DNA from: Serratia marcescens
GTDB taxonomy: Bacteria; Pseudomonadota; Gammaproteobacteria; Enterobacterales; Enterobacteriaceae
DNA length: 64,000 nt
NCBI RefSeq assembly: GCF_006715005.1
Contig: NZ_VFMJ01000001.1
Coordinates: 2,294,001 to 2,358,000, forward strand
Direction: 5' to 3'
The notes beneath the pieces are model-generated. The model did no database searches. It saw only the letters and a list, made by a program, of their open reading frames with translations, and was not told the origin of the DNA. Made by a program: the position numbers and the translations under genes. Below are positions 1-8,146 of this stretch, one piece after another; within the stretch, counting starts at the first letter, position 1, and each line of letters begins with the position of its first letter.

Positions 1-15
1 CCATGGAGCAATGAC

Positions 16-225
16 ATGCCATACGTCAACATTAAAGTGACCGATGAAGGGATCAGTGCCGAACAAAAACGATGGCTGATCGAGGGAGCTACCGCGCTGT
101 TGGAACGGGTGCTGAATAAACCGCGCCACACCACCTTCGTGGTGATTGACGAGGTGGCCACCGACAACTGGGGCGTCGGCGGAGAGAGCGTAACCACCCT
201 GCGCGCCAAAGAACGGCGCGGATAA
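16..225 (+). CDS. 4-oxalocrotonate tautomerase family protein (69 aa)
   Basis: Small protein of the 4-oxalocrotonate tautomerase superfamily, which forms oligomers and uses an N-terminal proline as the catalytic base for keto-enol isomerisation. The sequence starts Met-Pro-Tyr-Val-Asn-Ile, so removal of Met exposes the required Pro-1. The length of 69 aa is usual for the short-chain class. The physiological substrate cannot be read from the sequence. It sits alone at the left edge with nothing visible upstream in the 15 bases available. Family assignment is secure; function is not. Confidence 0.8.
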   Translation: MPYVNIKVTDEGISAEQKRWLIEGATALLERVLNKPRHTTFVVIDEVATDNWGVGGESVTTLRAKERRG

Positions 226-309
226 CGGATGATTCATTATGTGAATGTATTGTCGTAGGGTACAGCCGCTAATTATCGTTATCGGGCCTGCATCGCTAGA
301 GCAAACACG

Positions 310-447
310 CTACCGCGAAGGATAAGGCCAGTGATGATCAAGGCCCGATAATGACAAGGCGCCGGTCGCGGCAAGATAAACCAGCACGCCGGCGAAAGCG
401 ATCAGCAATGCCTTTTCGATTACGGCAAGTCGTTTATGTTCAGTCAT
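310..447 (-). CDS. Small single-pass membrane protein (45 aa)
   Basis: A 45-codon frame beginning MTEHKRLAVIEK. A strong AGGAG lies 7 nt before this ATG; the next in-frame ATG upstream (453) is too close to that site, so I take 447. After a charged N-terminus there is one hydrophobic stretch (about residues 13-33, rich in L, A, V) followed by a short polar tail. This looks like a one-helix inner-membrane small protein. I do not recognise a family. The good ribosome site and helix pattern argue for a real gene, but 45 codons is short. Confidence 0.5.
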   Translation of the reverse strand: MTEHKRLAVIEKALLIAFAGVLVYLAATGALSLSGLDHHWPYPSR

Positions 448-741
448 TTGCATACTCCTGCGTGATATCGGGCGAACGGCCGCCCTCATCAACACTAGGA
501 AAGCCTGGTCCAGGCGACAAGCGCGGCTCACAAAATGAAACACAATATATAAGTTTTGTTAATTATTTAGCCCTCTTTCTTTTCTCGCACCGCCGCCTGC
601 TCACCCTGCGGCGCCCGCCTTGCCCTTAATAACCCTATGGAATACGCCACTAAAAATCCCCTACCGGTTAAGCAAAGGTGATGATAGTGTTGTTTTCATT
701 CAGTTCATCTATGCTGAAAATTCATCTTTTGAGGGACGACT

Positions 742-1857
742 ATGATGTCTAAAGGCATTTCCAAAGGATTCTTTATTCTGATCCTGTTTATCGTCACCGC
801 CGCCTTTCTCGACGTGCTGGGGCCTTACTACTCCTCGGTGCTGTGGGCAATTATTCTGGCGGTGATTTTCCATCCGGTAAAAAAGAAGCTGAAGCAGTAC
901 GTCGGCGAACGTAACGGCGTGGTGTCGCTGCTGACGGTGGCGCTAATCTGCCTGATCGTGTTCACGCCGTTGGCGATCATCGCCTCGTCGCTGGCGATGG
1001 AATTCAACGTGATCTACACCAAGCTGCAAACCAACAACAGCCAATTGCCGACCATGCTGGCGGACTTTATGCGCCACCTGCCCGGCTGGGCGCAGCGCTT
1101 CCTGGCGGAGCATAACCTCAATAACGCCGCCGAAATCCAAAAGCAGCTTTCTGACGTAGCGCTCAAAGGTGGACAATACCTGGCGGGCAGCGTCTTCCTG
1201 ATCGGCAAAGGCACCTTCAACTTCGTCGTCGGCTTCGGCGTGATGCTCTACCTGCTGTTCTTCCTGCTGAAAGACGGCCCCTATCTGGTGAACCTGGCGC
1301 TCGAAGCGCTGCCGCTCTCCCAGCACGTGAAGCACCACCTGTTCGTGAAATTCGCCGCCGTCTCCCGCGCCACCGTCAAGGGCACGGTAGTGGTCGCCGT
1401 AGTGCAAGGTGCGCTCGGCGGGCTGGCCTTTTACTTTACCGGCATCGACGGCAGCCTGCTGTGGGGCGCGCTGATGGCCTTCCTGTCGATCATCCCGGCC
1501 GTGGGCTCTGCCATTATCTGGGTGCCGGCGGTGATCTACTTCTTCGCCACCGGCATGCTGTGGAAAGCCATTTTCCTGGTGGTGTTCTTCGTGGTGGTGA
1601 TCGGCCTGGTGGACAACATCCTGCGCCCGCTGCTGGTGGGCAAAGACACCAAAATGCCTGACTACCTGATCCTGATCTCCACCCTGGGCGGCATGGAGAT
1701 CTACGGCATCAACGGCTTCGTCATCGGCCCCTTGATCGCCGCGCTGTTCATCGCCTGCTGGAACATCCTGTCCGGCCGCGACAGCGAGGAGAATATCGAA
1801 GAGATCGACGAAGAATTCATCGAGGAAGGCAAGAATCATCCCGACGCGGCGGAGTAA
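742..1857 (+). CDS. AI-2E family transporter (PF01594-type membrane protein)
   Basis: A 371-aa polytopic inner-membrane protein of the AI-2E exporter/permease family. Visible traits are two N-terminal helices, a soluble segment around residues 80-150, then a run of hydrophobic helices with Gly-rich turns, including the family's late region around residues 290-345 (DNILRPLLVGKD and GFVIGPLIAALF). The C-terminus ends in a very acidic tail (EEIDEEFIEEG). The family includes TqsA, YdiK and PerM-like proteins, with roles from AI-2 export to ion transport; it is not a close copy of YdiK, so no symbol is given. Monocistronic, followed by a clear terminator. Confidence 0.85.
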   Translation: MMSKGISKGFFILILFIVTAAFLDVLGPYYSSVLWAIILAVIFHPVKKKLKQYVGERNGVVSLLTVALICLIVFTPLAIIASSLAMEFNVIYTKLQTNNSQLPTMLADFMRHLPGWAQRFLAEHNLNNAAEIQKQLSDVALKGGQYLAGSVFLIGKGTFNFVVGFGVMLYLLFFLLKDGPYLVNLALEALPLSQHVKHHLFVKFAAVSRATVKGTVVVAVVQGALGGLAFYFTGIDGSLLWGALMAFLSIIPAVGSAIIWVPAVIYFFATGMLWKAIFLVVFFVVVIGLVDNILRPLLVGKDTKMPDYLILISTLGGMEIYGINGFVIGPLIAALFIACWNILSGRDSEENIEEIDEEFIEEGKNHPDAAE

Positions 1858-1879
1858 CCCTCTCGCAGCGAATCACACA

Positions 1880-1904
1880 GGGGCCCAATTGGGCCCCTTT
1901 TTTG
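1880..1904 (+). terminator. Rho-independent terminator after the AI-2E family gene
   Basis: Perfect GC-rich inverted repeat GGGGCCC-AATT-GGGCCCC followed by six T residues, 23 nt past the stop codon. Confidence 0.9.
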
Positions 1905-1949
1905 TCTGTGGTATCCTTGCCGTGCTTACAAGGAAGAACGGGTTTCGTT

Positions 1950-2162
1950 ATGCTTATTTTTTACGCCACGCTGGCTATCGCCTTCACTCTGCTGTGCCTG
2001 TTAGCCTTTATCTATTGCGCTTATCAGCTGTCGAAGCACGGCGACGTCAAGTTTTTGGCCTCGCTTTCCGTGCTGCTCTTCGCGCTGCTGGCCTTCTATG
2101 CCGCTTATGGCTACGTCAGCACCTGGCTGCAACAGCAGGCGGTCGATGTCCGGCTGTATTAG
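1950..2162 (+). CDS. Small membrane protein (70 aa), unknown function
   Basis: Encodes a 70-aa protein starting MLIFYATLAIAF with two predicted hydrophobic helices (about residues 2-24 and 34-54) joined by a short basic loop (KHGDVK). I chose this ATG because the longer reading to 1902 overlaps the preceding terminator region and adds a non-membrane leader; a purine-rich AAGGAAG lies about 13 nt upstream, which is a loose fit. I do not recognise the family. Convergent with the GNAT gene, with only 3 nt between the two stops. Confidence 0.6.
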   Translation: MLIFYATLAIAFTLLCLLAFIYCAYQLSKHGDVKFLASLSVLLFALLAFYAAYGYVSTWLQQQAVDVRLY

Positions 2163-2165
2163 CGA

Positions 2166-2585
2166 TTAGCGCGCCGGGATAAAAAAGACCTGCTCCGGAT
2201 CGCCGTCATCGAGATTGTCAATCTGGCCGCTGGCGACAAAGCCGGCGTTCAACAGCAGCCGCTGCATCGGCAGGTTGGAGCGATTGGTGGAGGTGAACAG
2301 CTTCGGGTGCCGACAGTAGGACTTCAACGCCGTAATCAGCACCAGCCCGACGCCCCGGCGGCGAAAGCGCTCGCCGACCATCAGCATCTCGATAAAGCCG
2401 CAGCCGAAGAAGTGATAGTGCAGCACGCCGTAGCCCATCACCACGCCCCGTTCTTCGGCAAGATAGCAGACACTCTGTGCGCACCAGGTGCGGATCTGCG
2501 CCGCGCGCTGCGGCTCGTATTCGGCGACGCTGTCGAGGGCGATCAGGGCTGCGGCATCGGTTTCAGTGGCAAGACGAACAGGCAT
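2166..2585 (-). CDS. GNAT family N-acetyltransferase
   Basis: A 139-aa single-domain GNAT fold protein. The acetyl-CoA binding motif A is visible as RFRRRGVGLVLI (about residues 73-84), following the beta-4 strand FIEMLMV. The C-terminal NLPMQRLLLNAGF is the usual alpha-4/beta-7 motif. Such proteins transfer acetyl from acetyl-CoA to an amine; the acceptor cannot be inferred. The length is normal and the gene stands alone. Function beyond the family is open. Confidence 0.85.
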   Translation of the reverse strand: MPVRLATETDAAALIALDSVAEYEPQRAAQIRTWCAQSVCYLAEERGVVMGYGVLHYHFFGCGFIEMLMVGERFRRRGVGLVLITALKSYCRHPKLFTSTNRSNLPMQRLLLNAGFVASGQIDNLDDGDPEQVFFIPAR

Positions 2586-2731
2586 GTTTACCCCCTTATG
2601 TTTATGGGTAGCGGCGACACCGCTTCAACGAAACGGCAACCGAAGCGGGATAATTTTTACATCCCCGCCGAATTTTGTAATCCTATTATAGAGTTACTAA
2701 AACACACGCCAAGGAAGGAAAGCATTTCCCG

Positions 2732-3022
2732 ATGAGAATACCGCAAATCTCCGCCGCCCTGCTGTTTACCCTGCTGCTGGCGGGCTGCCAGTTCCACAAA
2801 ACCGTATACCCGCCGCCGTATATCGGCACCCCGCAAGAGATCAGCACCTACGAAGTGAAAGGGCTGACATTCGTCACCACCGTCACCTTCAGCGGCCTGT
2901 TCGCCGAAGATCTGGTGCGCGAATACGCACAGAAACACCACTACCGCTATTACGTGGTAACGATGCGCAGCAACGGTTTTAAAGATCGAGCAGAGCGCGT
3001 GAGCGCGATGATGTATCGGTAA
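2732..3022 (+). CDS. BsmA-like (DUF1471/YhcN-type) lipoprotein
   Basis: A 96-aa protein with a lipoprotein signal (TLLLAGC, lipid-modified Cys at about residue 19). The mature part has a PQEI ... KGL ... pattern and ends in an AQKHHYRYYVVTM-type segment, which resembles the YhcN/BhsA/BsmA (DUF1471) fold; the order PQEI / GL / YYVV matches E. coli BsmA, a biofilm and peroxide stress lipoprotein. It is probably periplasmic and outer-membrane anchored. The start has a purine-rich site (AAGGAAGGAAAG) upstream. Family assignment is moderately sure; the specific BsmA role is inferred. Confidence 0.65.
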   Translation: MRIPQISAALLFTLLLAGCQFHKTVYPPPYIGTPQEISTYEVKGLTFVTTVTFSGLFAEDLVREYAQKHHYRYYVVTMRSNGFKDRAERVSAMMYR

Positions 3023-3104
3023 GCCCTGGCAACATATGCCGTGAAATAGTGCCAAAAATCCAGGTTCAGCGTAGAAAAGCGCGATACGGAACGTGGCAAA
3101 GCCG

Positions 3105-3144
3105 CAAAGTCACAGGCCGCATGAAAGTACGGCCTGTGACTTTG
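3105..3144 (+). terminator. Long perfect hairpin, probable terminator of the BsmA-like gene
   Basis: Two 15-bp perfect arms (CAAAGTCACAGGCCG at 3105-3119 and its complement at 3130-3144) with a 10-nt loop, followed by ATTTAATTAT. The T-run is imperfect, so it may also act as an mRNA 3'-end protector. It lies between the convergent lipoprotein genes. Confidence 0.55.
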
Positions 3145-3181
3145 ATTTAATTATCTAGCATCGCAGTTGCCGCCCTTTATT

Positions 3182-3625
3182 TCACTGCGGGCGAAATTCC
3201 AATGTGATTATTTGGAACGCATTGTGGATCTCTGGCGTTGGCGGCTTAGGCAGACGCGCATCGGTAACCGCTTTCATCGCCGCACGGCAAAGAGCCGGAT
3301 CGCCACCTTCAGTTCGAACACCGATTGGCAGGCCGTCCGGCGCCAGCGTGATACGCAATGTGCAGCGTTGGCCTGAGTAGGTGGCGGCGTCTTTTAAATG
3401 GCGTTGAATCTCAGCTTGCACCTGAGTCATGTAATGTAATTTCTCTTTCCCCGTCGCAGGCGTCTTTGGGTCGCCAAGGTTGGCGAAAAGATCATCGACC
3501 TCTTTATTCACCGGATCGTTTTGGCTGGGGGCTGTGTGCTTCGCGCACCCGGTTAATGCCAGTGCGAGCATCGCCGCCAATAATGTGGCGGCGCCGGTTT
3601 TGTAGCCTGAATGCGTGATTTTCAT
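3182..3625 (-). CDS. Lipoprotein carrying a free-standing TolA C-terminal domain
   Basis: A 147-aa protein. The N-terminus is a lipoprotein signal ending LALTGC (Cys at about residue 27). Residues about 60-147 match TolA domain III: a TYSGQRCTLRI strand, LAPDG turn, EGGDPALC (paired cysteines), then LPKPPTPE and a terminal ITLEFRP. In E. coli TolA this domain is joined to an inner-membrane anchor and a long helical stalk and contacts TolB, Pal, colicins and filamentous phage g3p; here both anchor and stalk are missing and a lipid anchor replaces them. The start is supported by AAGGAC 7 nt upstream. The role is unknown; options are an auxiliary Tol-Pal partner or a decoy. Confidence 0.8.
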   Translation of the reverse strand: MKITHSGYKTGAATLLAAMLALALTGCAKHTAPSQNDPVNKEVDDLFANLGDPKTPATGKEKLHYMTQVQAEIQRHLKDAATYSGQRCTLRITLAPDGLPIGVRTEGGDPALCRAAMKAVTDARLPKPPTPEIHNAFQIITLEFRPQ

Positions 3626-3976
3626 ATCCCTGTCCTTATGGATGATAGTCAGCCGAAATCAACGTGGTATTCCCGGTGCATACTTATACATAATTAACGC
3701 CCAACCACCAGAGACATTGTTAGCATCAAGCATCGGCATGCGGAGTATCGTGAGCCGATGATGACATGAAGCCATAGCGCCCTCACCGGGCAGTACGTCT
3801 GCGTATCCTGACCTATCGATAACGTTGTTATCCGAACGATCAATCACCCCATCAATAAATTAAGAAATTCTTAATTTTTTATCGCATTAAAAGCGTTTCA
3901 ACGCTAACAATCTGGAGATTCTGCCTATACTTACTTTCCTGCTATTAAATTCATTTAAGTAACCAGGATGGTAAGT
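3626..3976. other. AT-rich intergenic stretch upstream of the YgdI/YgdR-like pair
   Basis: 351 bases between the divergent TolA-domain lipoprotein and the small lipoprotein pair. The only notable signal is the CTATACT element at 3925-3931. A 62-codon frame on the minus strand (3659-3847) has no convincing start or composition and I do not regard it as a gene. Confidence 0.6.
3925..3931 (+). promoter_or_regulatory. Candidate sigma-S type -10 element (CTATACT)
   Basis: C followed by TATACT, the preferred extended -10 of RpoS promoters, about 45 nt before the first lipoprotein start, with no good -35. It would drive both YgdI/YgdR-like genes. Judged by eye only. Confidence 0.45.
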
Positions 3977-4210
3977 ATGAAAAACAAACGACTCTTTGCC
4001 GCGCTTCTTACTGCGACTACGGTGATGTTCATGGCGGGCTGCGCTTCCAATCAGGCGATCAAAACAACGGATGGCAAGACCATTGTCACCGACGGCAAGC
4101 CTCAGGTCGATAAAGATACCGGGTTAGTCTCCTATCGAAATGCAGAAACGGGCAAAACGGAACAGATCAATCGAGACCAGATTGCAAACATGAGTGAGTT
4201 GGATAACTAA
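3977..4210 (+). CDS. YgdI/YgdR family lipoprotein (first of a pair)
   Basis: A 77-aa lipoprotein. The signal runs MKNKRLFAALL to MAGC (Cys about residue 22), then the compact YgdI/YgdR (DUF903, SH3-like) domain with the hallmark TTDGKTIVTDGKPQ and a TGLVSYRNAETGK turn. I place the start at 3977 because AGGA lies 8-9 nt upstream; the ATG at 3968 overlaps that site. The family is common in enteric outer membranes and its function is unknown. It is followed after 12 nt by a paralogue, so the two probably form one transcript. Confidence 0.85.
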   Translation: MKNKRLFAALLTATTVMFMAGCASNQAIKTTDGKTIVTDGKPQVDKDTGLVSYRNAETGKTEQINRDQIANMSELDN

Positions 4211-4222
4211 AAGGAGCTTCAA

Positions 4223-4450
4223 ATGAAAAAAGCGCTTGTTCTTCCCGCGATCGCCCTGATTGCTATCGCCGCACTGTCAGGCTGCACACGCACCAGCTAC
4301 GCCATTCATACCCACGATGGCAGAACGATCATCAGTGACGGCAAACCGAAAGAAACCTCTGCCGGGTTGATCGGGTATACCGATGCCAATGGCGTCAAAC
4401 AGCAAATCAACAAGACGGAAGTTAAAGAGGTTTCAGAGATCCCGCATTAA
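4223..4450 (+). CDS. YgdI/YgdR family lipoprotein (second of a pair)
   Basis: A 75-aa lipoprotein with signal MKKALVLPAIAL ending LSGC and the same small domain as its neighbour (HTHDGRTIISDGKPK, then a GLIGYTDANG turn and QQINKTEV). A full AAGGAG ribosome site sits 6 nt before the ATG. The two mature domains are clearly related, so the pair is a tandem duplication. No function is known for the family beyond outer-membrane location. A terminator follows 30 nt downstream. Confidence 0.85.
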   Translation: MKKALVLPAIALIAIAALSGCTRTSYAIHTHDGRTIISDGKPKETSAGLIGYTDANGVKQQINKTEVKEVSEIPH

Positions 4451-4479
4451 GGTTCCGATCATCTCAGCCAGCTAAAACC

Positions 4480-4502
4480 AAGGGAGCCGATGGCTCCCTT
4501 TC
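4480..4502 (+). terminator. Terminator after the lipoprotein pair
   Basis: AGGGAGCC-GAT-GGCTCCCT followed by a short T tract. Confidence 0.75.
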
Positions 4503-4522
4503 TACTCAAACACCAAACGCTC

Positions 4523-4591
4523 CTAGCCGCGTTTAACGAGAACGTCGATAACCACCTGACATTTCAGCACCAACATTCTCAGGTTTGCCAT
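4523..4591 (-). CDS. Possible 22-aa small protein
   Basis: A minus-strand frame of 22 codons (MANLRMLVLKCQVVIDVLVKRG, written as 20 + 2: it ends Arg-Gly) preceded by an AAGGAG ribosome site at 8 nt spacing, an unusually good match. The centre is amphipathic to hydrophobic with basic ends. It lies divergent to uspF. I do not recognise it. The strong initiation signal is the only argument for it, and chance cannot be excluded. Confidence 0.35.
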   Translation of the reverse strand: MANLRMLVLKCQVVIDVLVKRG

Positions 4592-4667
4592 AGGGATCTC
4601 TCCTTTCCCTGCATCAAGCAGCTATAATCCAGAAAGTGGAGTTATTTGATAATGATAAGGAGGGAGT

Positions 4668-5123
4668 ATGTATAAAACTATCTTGGTTCCCGTGGATATT
4701 ACCGAGCCGGAATTAACACAGCAGGTCATCCCGCATGTCAACGCGCTCGCCAGGCTCGAAGACTCCCACGTCCATTTCCTGGCTGTGATCCCGTCACGCG
4801 CCACCTACGCCGCTTTCGGCTTTGCCGCCACAGCGGCGATAGAAACCAAAGATGAAACCATTGCGCTAGCGAGCGAGGGGCTGGCAAAAGCGGCAAAACA
4901 ATTCAGCGTGCCTGAAGATAGAGTGACCACGCATGTCGCCGTCGGCGATCCTAAAGATCAGATCCTGGAACTCGCCGATGCGCTTAACGCGGAGATTATC
5001 GTGATGGGTTCCAACCGCCCTTCTGCGATCACTTATCTCCTTGGCTCCAATGCCACCGCCGTCGTCCGCCACGCCAATTGCCCGGTGCTGGTCGTACGTG
5101 AATCGGCTAACGCCGCTCAGTGA
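4668..5123 (+). CDS. uspF: Universal stress protein UspF
   Basis: A 151-aa cytoplasmic Usp-fold protein. It opens with the beta-1 strand YKTILVPVDI and carries the nucleotide-binding GDPKDQI, the IVMGSNRP segment and the terminal G-(9)-G-(S/N)-type loop LLGSNATAVVRHANCPVLVVR. Throughout it follows E. coli UspF (ELTQ, HVHFLAVIPS, TYLLGSNA-AVVRHA-C), including the HRP/NRP region. UspF/UspG-class proteins bind ATP and are induced by stress and affect adhesion and motility. Start supported by AAGGAGGG upstream. Convergent with icd. Confidence 0.88.
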   Translation: MYKTILVPVDITEPELTQQVIPHVNALARLEDSHVHFLAVIPSRATYAAFGFAATAAIETKDETIALASEGLAKAAKQFSVPEDRVTTHVAVGDPKDQILELADALNAEIIVMGSNRPSAITYLLGSNATAVVRHANCPVLVVRESANAAQ

Positions 5124-5154
5124 GCCTGTCCGATACCTCACTCATCTTTGAACA

Positions 5155-5182
5155 ATAAAAAACGGGAGCCCTAAGGCTCCCG
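5155..5182 (-). terminator. icd terminator (shared with uspF)
   Basis: CGGGAGCC-ctaa-GGCTCCCG stem; read on the minus strand it is followed by six T residues, so it is strongest for icd. On the plus strand the tail is weak. Confidence 0.85.
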
Positions 5183-5206
5183 CTCTCATTCAAGCGCCAA
5201 ACACGC

Positions 5207-6460
5207 TTACATGTGTTTAACGATAGCGTCGCCAAACTCTGAACATTTCAGCAGCTTAGCGCCGTCCATCAGGCGCTCGAAGTCATAGGTCACGGTCTTG
5301 GCAGCGATGGCGCCTTCCATGCCCTTAACGATCAGGTCAGCCGCTTCGAACCACCCCATGTGGCGCAACATCATCTCTGCGGACAGGATGATGGAGCCTG
5401 GGTTCACTTTGTCCTGGCCGGCGTACTTCGGCGCGGTGCCGTGAGTGGCTTCGAACAGCGCGCAGTCGGAGCCGATGTTGGCGCCCGGTGCGATACCGAT
5501 GCCGCCTACCTGGGCCGCCAGGGCGTCGGAGATGTAGTCGCCGTTCAGGTTCATACAGGCAATCACGTCGTATTCCGCCGGGCGCAGCAGGATTTGCTGC
5601 AGGAAGGCGTCGGCGATCACGTCTTTAACCACGATCTCTTTGCCGGTGTTCGGGTTCTTGATCTTCAGCCATGGGCCGCCGTCGATCAGCTCGCCGCCGA
5701 ACTCTTCGCGCGCCAGCTCATAGCCCCAATCCTTGAAGGCACCTTCGGTGAACTTCATGATGTTGCCTTTATGAACCAGGGTCACGGAGTCACGGTCGTT
5801 AGTGATGGCGTATTCGATCGCCGCACGCACCAGACGCTTGGTCCCTTCTTCGGAGCATGGCTTCACGCCGATACCGCACTGCTCTGGGAAGCGGATTTTC
5901 TTCACGCCCATTTCGTCGCGCAGGAATTTGATCACTTTGTCCGCTTCGGCGGAGCCGGCTTTCCACTCGATGCCGGCGTAGATGTCTTCGGCGTTTTCGC
6001 GGAAGATCACCATGTCGGTCAGCTCAGGCTGTTTCACCGGGCTTGGGGTACCCTGGTAGTAACGCACCGGGCGCAGGCACACGTACAGGTCCAGCTGCTG
6101 GCGCAGGGCCACGTTCAGAGAACGGATGCCGCCGCCGACCGGGGTGGTCAGGGGGCCTTTGATGGCGACGCGGTAGTCGCGGATCAGGTCCAGAGTTTCG
6201 TCCGGCAGCCACACGTCTTTACCGTAAACGTGGGTAGATTTTTCGCCGGTGTAGATTTCCATCCAGGAGATTTTACGTTCGCCGTGGTAAGCCTTTTTAA
6301 CGGCCGCATCAACCACGTGGATCATGGCAGGAGTCACGTCAACGCCGATGCCGTCGCCTTCGATGAACGGGATGATCGGGTTATGAGGAACAACCAGTTT
6401 ACCCTGGGCGTCAACCGTGATTTTTTTACCTTCTGCCGGAACAACTACTTTGCTTTCCAT
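5207..6460 (-). CDS. icd: Isocitrate dehydrogenase (NADP+)
   Basis: A 417-aa TCA-cycle enzyme converting isocitrate to 2-oxoglutarate with NADPH release. Near identity to E. coli Icd is visible from MESKVVVPA through [13 protein letters not shown] to the C-terminal [12 protein letters not shown]. The serine in GIRSLN (about residue 114) is the substrate-binding Ser phosphorylated by AceK; the KGPLTTP, NGDYISD and GTAPKYAG segments are also intact. I start at 6460 because AAGGAG lies 9 nt upstream; the ATG at 6481 adds a non-conserved leader that covers this site. Monocistronic and divergent from rluE. Confidence 0.98.
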   Translation of the reverse strand: MESKVVVPAEGKKITVDAQGKLVVPHNPIIPFIEGDGIGVDVTPAMIHVVDAAVKKAYHGERKISWMEIYTGEKSTHVYGKDVWLPDETLDLIRDYRVAIKGPLTTPVGGGIRSLNVALRQQLDLYVCLRPVRYYQGTPSPVKQPELTDMVIFRENAEDIYAGIEWKAGSAEADKVIKFLRDEMGVKKIRFPEQCGIGVKPCSEEGTKRLVRAAIEYAITNDRDSVTLVHKGNIMKFTEGAFKDWGYELAREEFGGELIDGGPWLKIKNPNTGKEIVVKDVIADAFLQQILLRPAEYDVIACMNLNGDYISDALAAQVGGIGIAPGANIGSDCALFEATHGTAPKYAGQDKVNPGSIILSAEMMLRHMGWFEAADLIVKGMEGAIAAKTVTYDFERLMDGAKLLKCSEFGDAIVKHM

Positions 6461-6557
6461 CAACCTCTCCTTCAAGCGCAATTTTGTTAATGCTTTGTAA
6501 GATGCGTGTAGATACTACTTGAATATTCGGTCCGCGCCAATCCGAAACGGATTCGGT

Positions 6558-6563
6558 TATAAT
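6558..6563 (+). promoter_or_regulatory. rluE promoter -10 element (TATAAT)
   Basis: A consensus TATAAT overlaps the first possible ATG of the rluE frame (6562), so transcription would start near 6570 and translation must begin at the later ATG (6592). No good -35 was found. Confidence 0.5.
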
Positions 6564-6591
6564 GCGCTTATCATCCGTAATCTCAACTGTT

Positions 6592-7218
6592 ATGAAAAAA
6601 TTCTCTGTTAGAAATCACAACGTTAAACGATTCAGCAAGCCGAATGCCGCCAAACCTGCCGCGCCGAAAGGGCCGCGCCGAATTGTGTTATTCAACAAGC
6701 CCTTCGACGTGCTGCCGCAGTTCACCGACGAAGCCGGCCGCGCCACGCTGAAAGCGTACATCCCCTTCCCCGACGTTTACGCCGCCGGGCGCCTGGATCG
6801 CGACAGCGAGGGGCTGCTGGTGCTGACCAACGACGGCCAGCTGCAGGCGCAGCTCACCCAGCCGGGCAAACGCACCGGCAAAATCTATTATGTGCAGGTC
6901 GAAGGCGCGCCGCAGGAAAGCGATCTGGCGCCATTGCGCTGCGGCGTTACGCTGAAAGACGGCCCCACGCTGCCCGCCGGGGTGGAGCTGGTAGCCGAGC
7001 CGCAGTGGCTGTGGCCGCGCAACCCGCCGATCCGCGAACGTAAATCCATCCCCACCCGTTGGCTGAAAATCACCCTGTTCGAAGGGCGAAACCGCCAGGT
7101 GCGTCGCATGACGGCGCATATCGGGTTCCCTACCCTGCGCCTGATTCGCTACAGTATGGGTAATCTTTCGCTGGGTTCACTGCAGCCTGGTGAATGGAAA
7201 AGCATCGATTCTCTGTAG
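6592..7218 (+). CDS. rluE: 23S rRNA pseudouridine(2457) synthase RluE
   Basis: A 208-aa RsuA/RluB/E/F family enzyme that isomerises U2457 of 23S rRNA. The catalytic Asp lies in [19 protein letters not shown] (about residues 65-83), and the family's [21 protein letters not shown] is near the C-terminus. A basic N-terminal tail ([10 protein letters not shown]) is shared with the E. coli enzyme, but there is no S4 domain, as expected for RluE. Start at 6592 was chosen because the upstream ATG lies inside a TATAAT box; no clear Shine-Dalgarno is present. Neighbours nudJ and mnmA follow the E. coli order. Confidence 0.93.
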   Translation: MKKFSVRNHNVKRFSKPNAAKPAAPKGPRRIVLFNKPFDVLPQFTDEAGRATLKAYIPFPDVYAAGRLDRDSEGLLVLTNDGQLQAQLTQPGKRTGKIYYVQVEGAPQESDLAPLRCGVTLKDGPTLPAGVELVAEPQWLWPRNPPIRERKSIPTRWLKITLFEGRNRQVRRMTAHIGFPTLRLIRYSMGNLSLGSLQPGEWKSIDSL

Positions 7219-7240
7219 ACCGATAACTGATGGAGTCGCC

Positions 7241-7579
7241 ATGAAATTCACGCCGATCGCGCTACTGCTCGCCGCTCTGGCGGCCCCGTTCGCCGCCCAG
7301 GCCGCCAGCTTCGACTGCGCCAAGGCGGCAAACCGCGATGAGCAAGCCATCTGCGCCAACCGCACGCTGAACGATCTGGACGTGCAAATGGCTACCAAGT
7401 ACCAATTCCTGCGCGGCCTGTTCGCCATGGGCGCGCGCGGCGCGATGCAGGACAGCCAACAGGCCTGGCTGGCAAAACGCCAGCGGTGCGGCGGCGATAC
7501 CGCCTGCCTGCTGCAAAGCTACCGCACCCGCATCGCCGAGCTGGACGACATCTACCGGCGTATCGACAAACCGCTGTAA
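7241..7579 (+). CDS. LprI-like (DUF1311) secreted protein
   Basis: A 112-aa protein with a cleavable Sec signal ([21 protein letters not shown]). The mature part is short and Cys-containing: [25 protein letters not shown], the signature of the LprI N-terminal/DUF1311 family, with two further Cys (QRCGGDTAC). Some members inhibit lysozyme; others are of unknown role. It is periplasmic and probably disulfide-bonded. It sits between rluE and nudJ, which are adjacent in E. coli, so it is an accessory insertion in the operon. The start follows GGAG 5 nt upstream. Confidence 0.8.
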   Translation: MKFTPIALLLAALAAPFAAQAASFDCAKAANRDEQAICANRTLNDLDVQMATKYQFLRGLFAMGARGAMQDSQQAWLAKRQRCGGDTACLLQSYRTRIAELDDIYRRIDKPL

Positions 7580-7593
7580 GGAAAGGAGAGCGC

Positions 7594-8040
7594 ATGTTCA
7601 AACCGCACGTCACCGTGGCCTGCGTAGTGCACGCCGCCGGCAAATTTTTGGTAGTCGAAGAGACCATCAACGGCAAAGCGCTGTGGAACCAGCCGGCCGG
7701 CCACCTGGAGGCCGACGAGACGCTGGTGCAGGCCGCCGAACGCGAGCTGTGGGAAGAGACCGGCATCCGCGCCACGCCGCAGGCGTTCCTGCGCCTGCAC
7801 CAGTGGATCGCGCCGGATCGCACGCCGTTCCTGCGTTTTTGCTTCGTTATCGAGCTGGAACAGCCGCTGCCGACCGAGCCGCACGACAGCGACATCGATC
7901 GCTGCCTGTGGCTGAGCGCCGACGAGATTTTGCAGGCGCCCAACCTGCGTTCCGCGCTGGTGGCGGAGAGCATTCGCAGCTACCAGCAGCCGGAGCGCTA
8001 CCCGCTGTCGCTGGTCGGCAGCTTCGCCTGGCCGTTTTAA
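7594..8040 (+). CDS. nudJ: Phosphatase NudJ (Nudix hydrolase)
   Basis: A 148-aa Nudix enzyme hydrolysing nucleoside di- and triphosphates and thiamine-type pyrophosphates (HMP-PP). The full Nudix box GX5EX7REUXEEXGU is present as [20 protein letters not shown] followed by TGI (about residues 36-58). The N-terminus [13 protein letters not shown] matches E. coli NudJ. The start at 7594 has AAGGAGAG just upstream. It lies 106 nt before mnmA, as in the enteric nudJ-mnmA pair. Confidence 0.92.
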   Translation: MFKPHVTVACVVHAAGKFLVVEETINGKALWNQPAGHLEADETLVQAAERELWEETGIRATPQAFLRLHQWIAPDRTPFLRFCFVIELEQPLPTEPHDSDIDRCLWLSADEILQAPNLRSALVAESIRSYQQPERYPLSLVGSFAWPF

Positions 8041-8146
8041 GGGCGCCGGGCAGCACAAGATGACCAGTGCGCCGGCGCGGCCAACGTGGTAAAATCCTGC
8101 GCTTGTTTTTATCAGCACGGTTCGTGTTCAAGTTCGTGAGATCCCC

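Noticed and set aside
3659..3847. 62-codon minus-strand frame
   Set aside because: No ribosome site, no hydrophobic or domain pattern, codon use unremarkable; likely chance.
5360..6490. 376-codon plus-strand frame opposite icd
   Set aside because: Antisense shadow of icd; Val/His/Gln-rich and no ribosome site.
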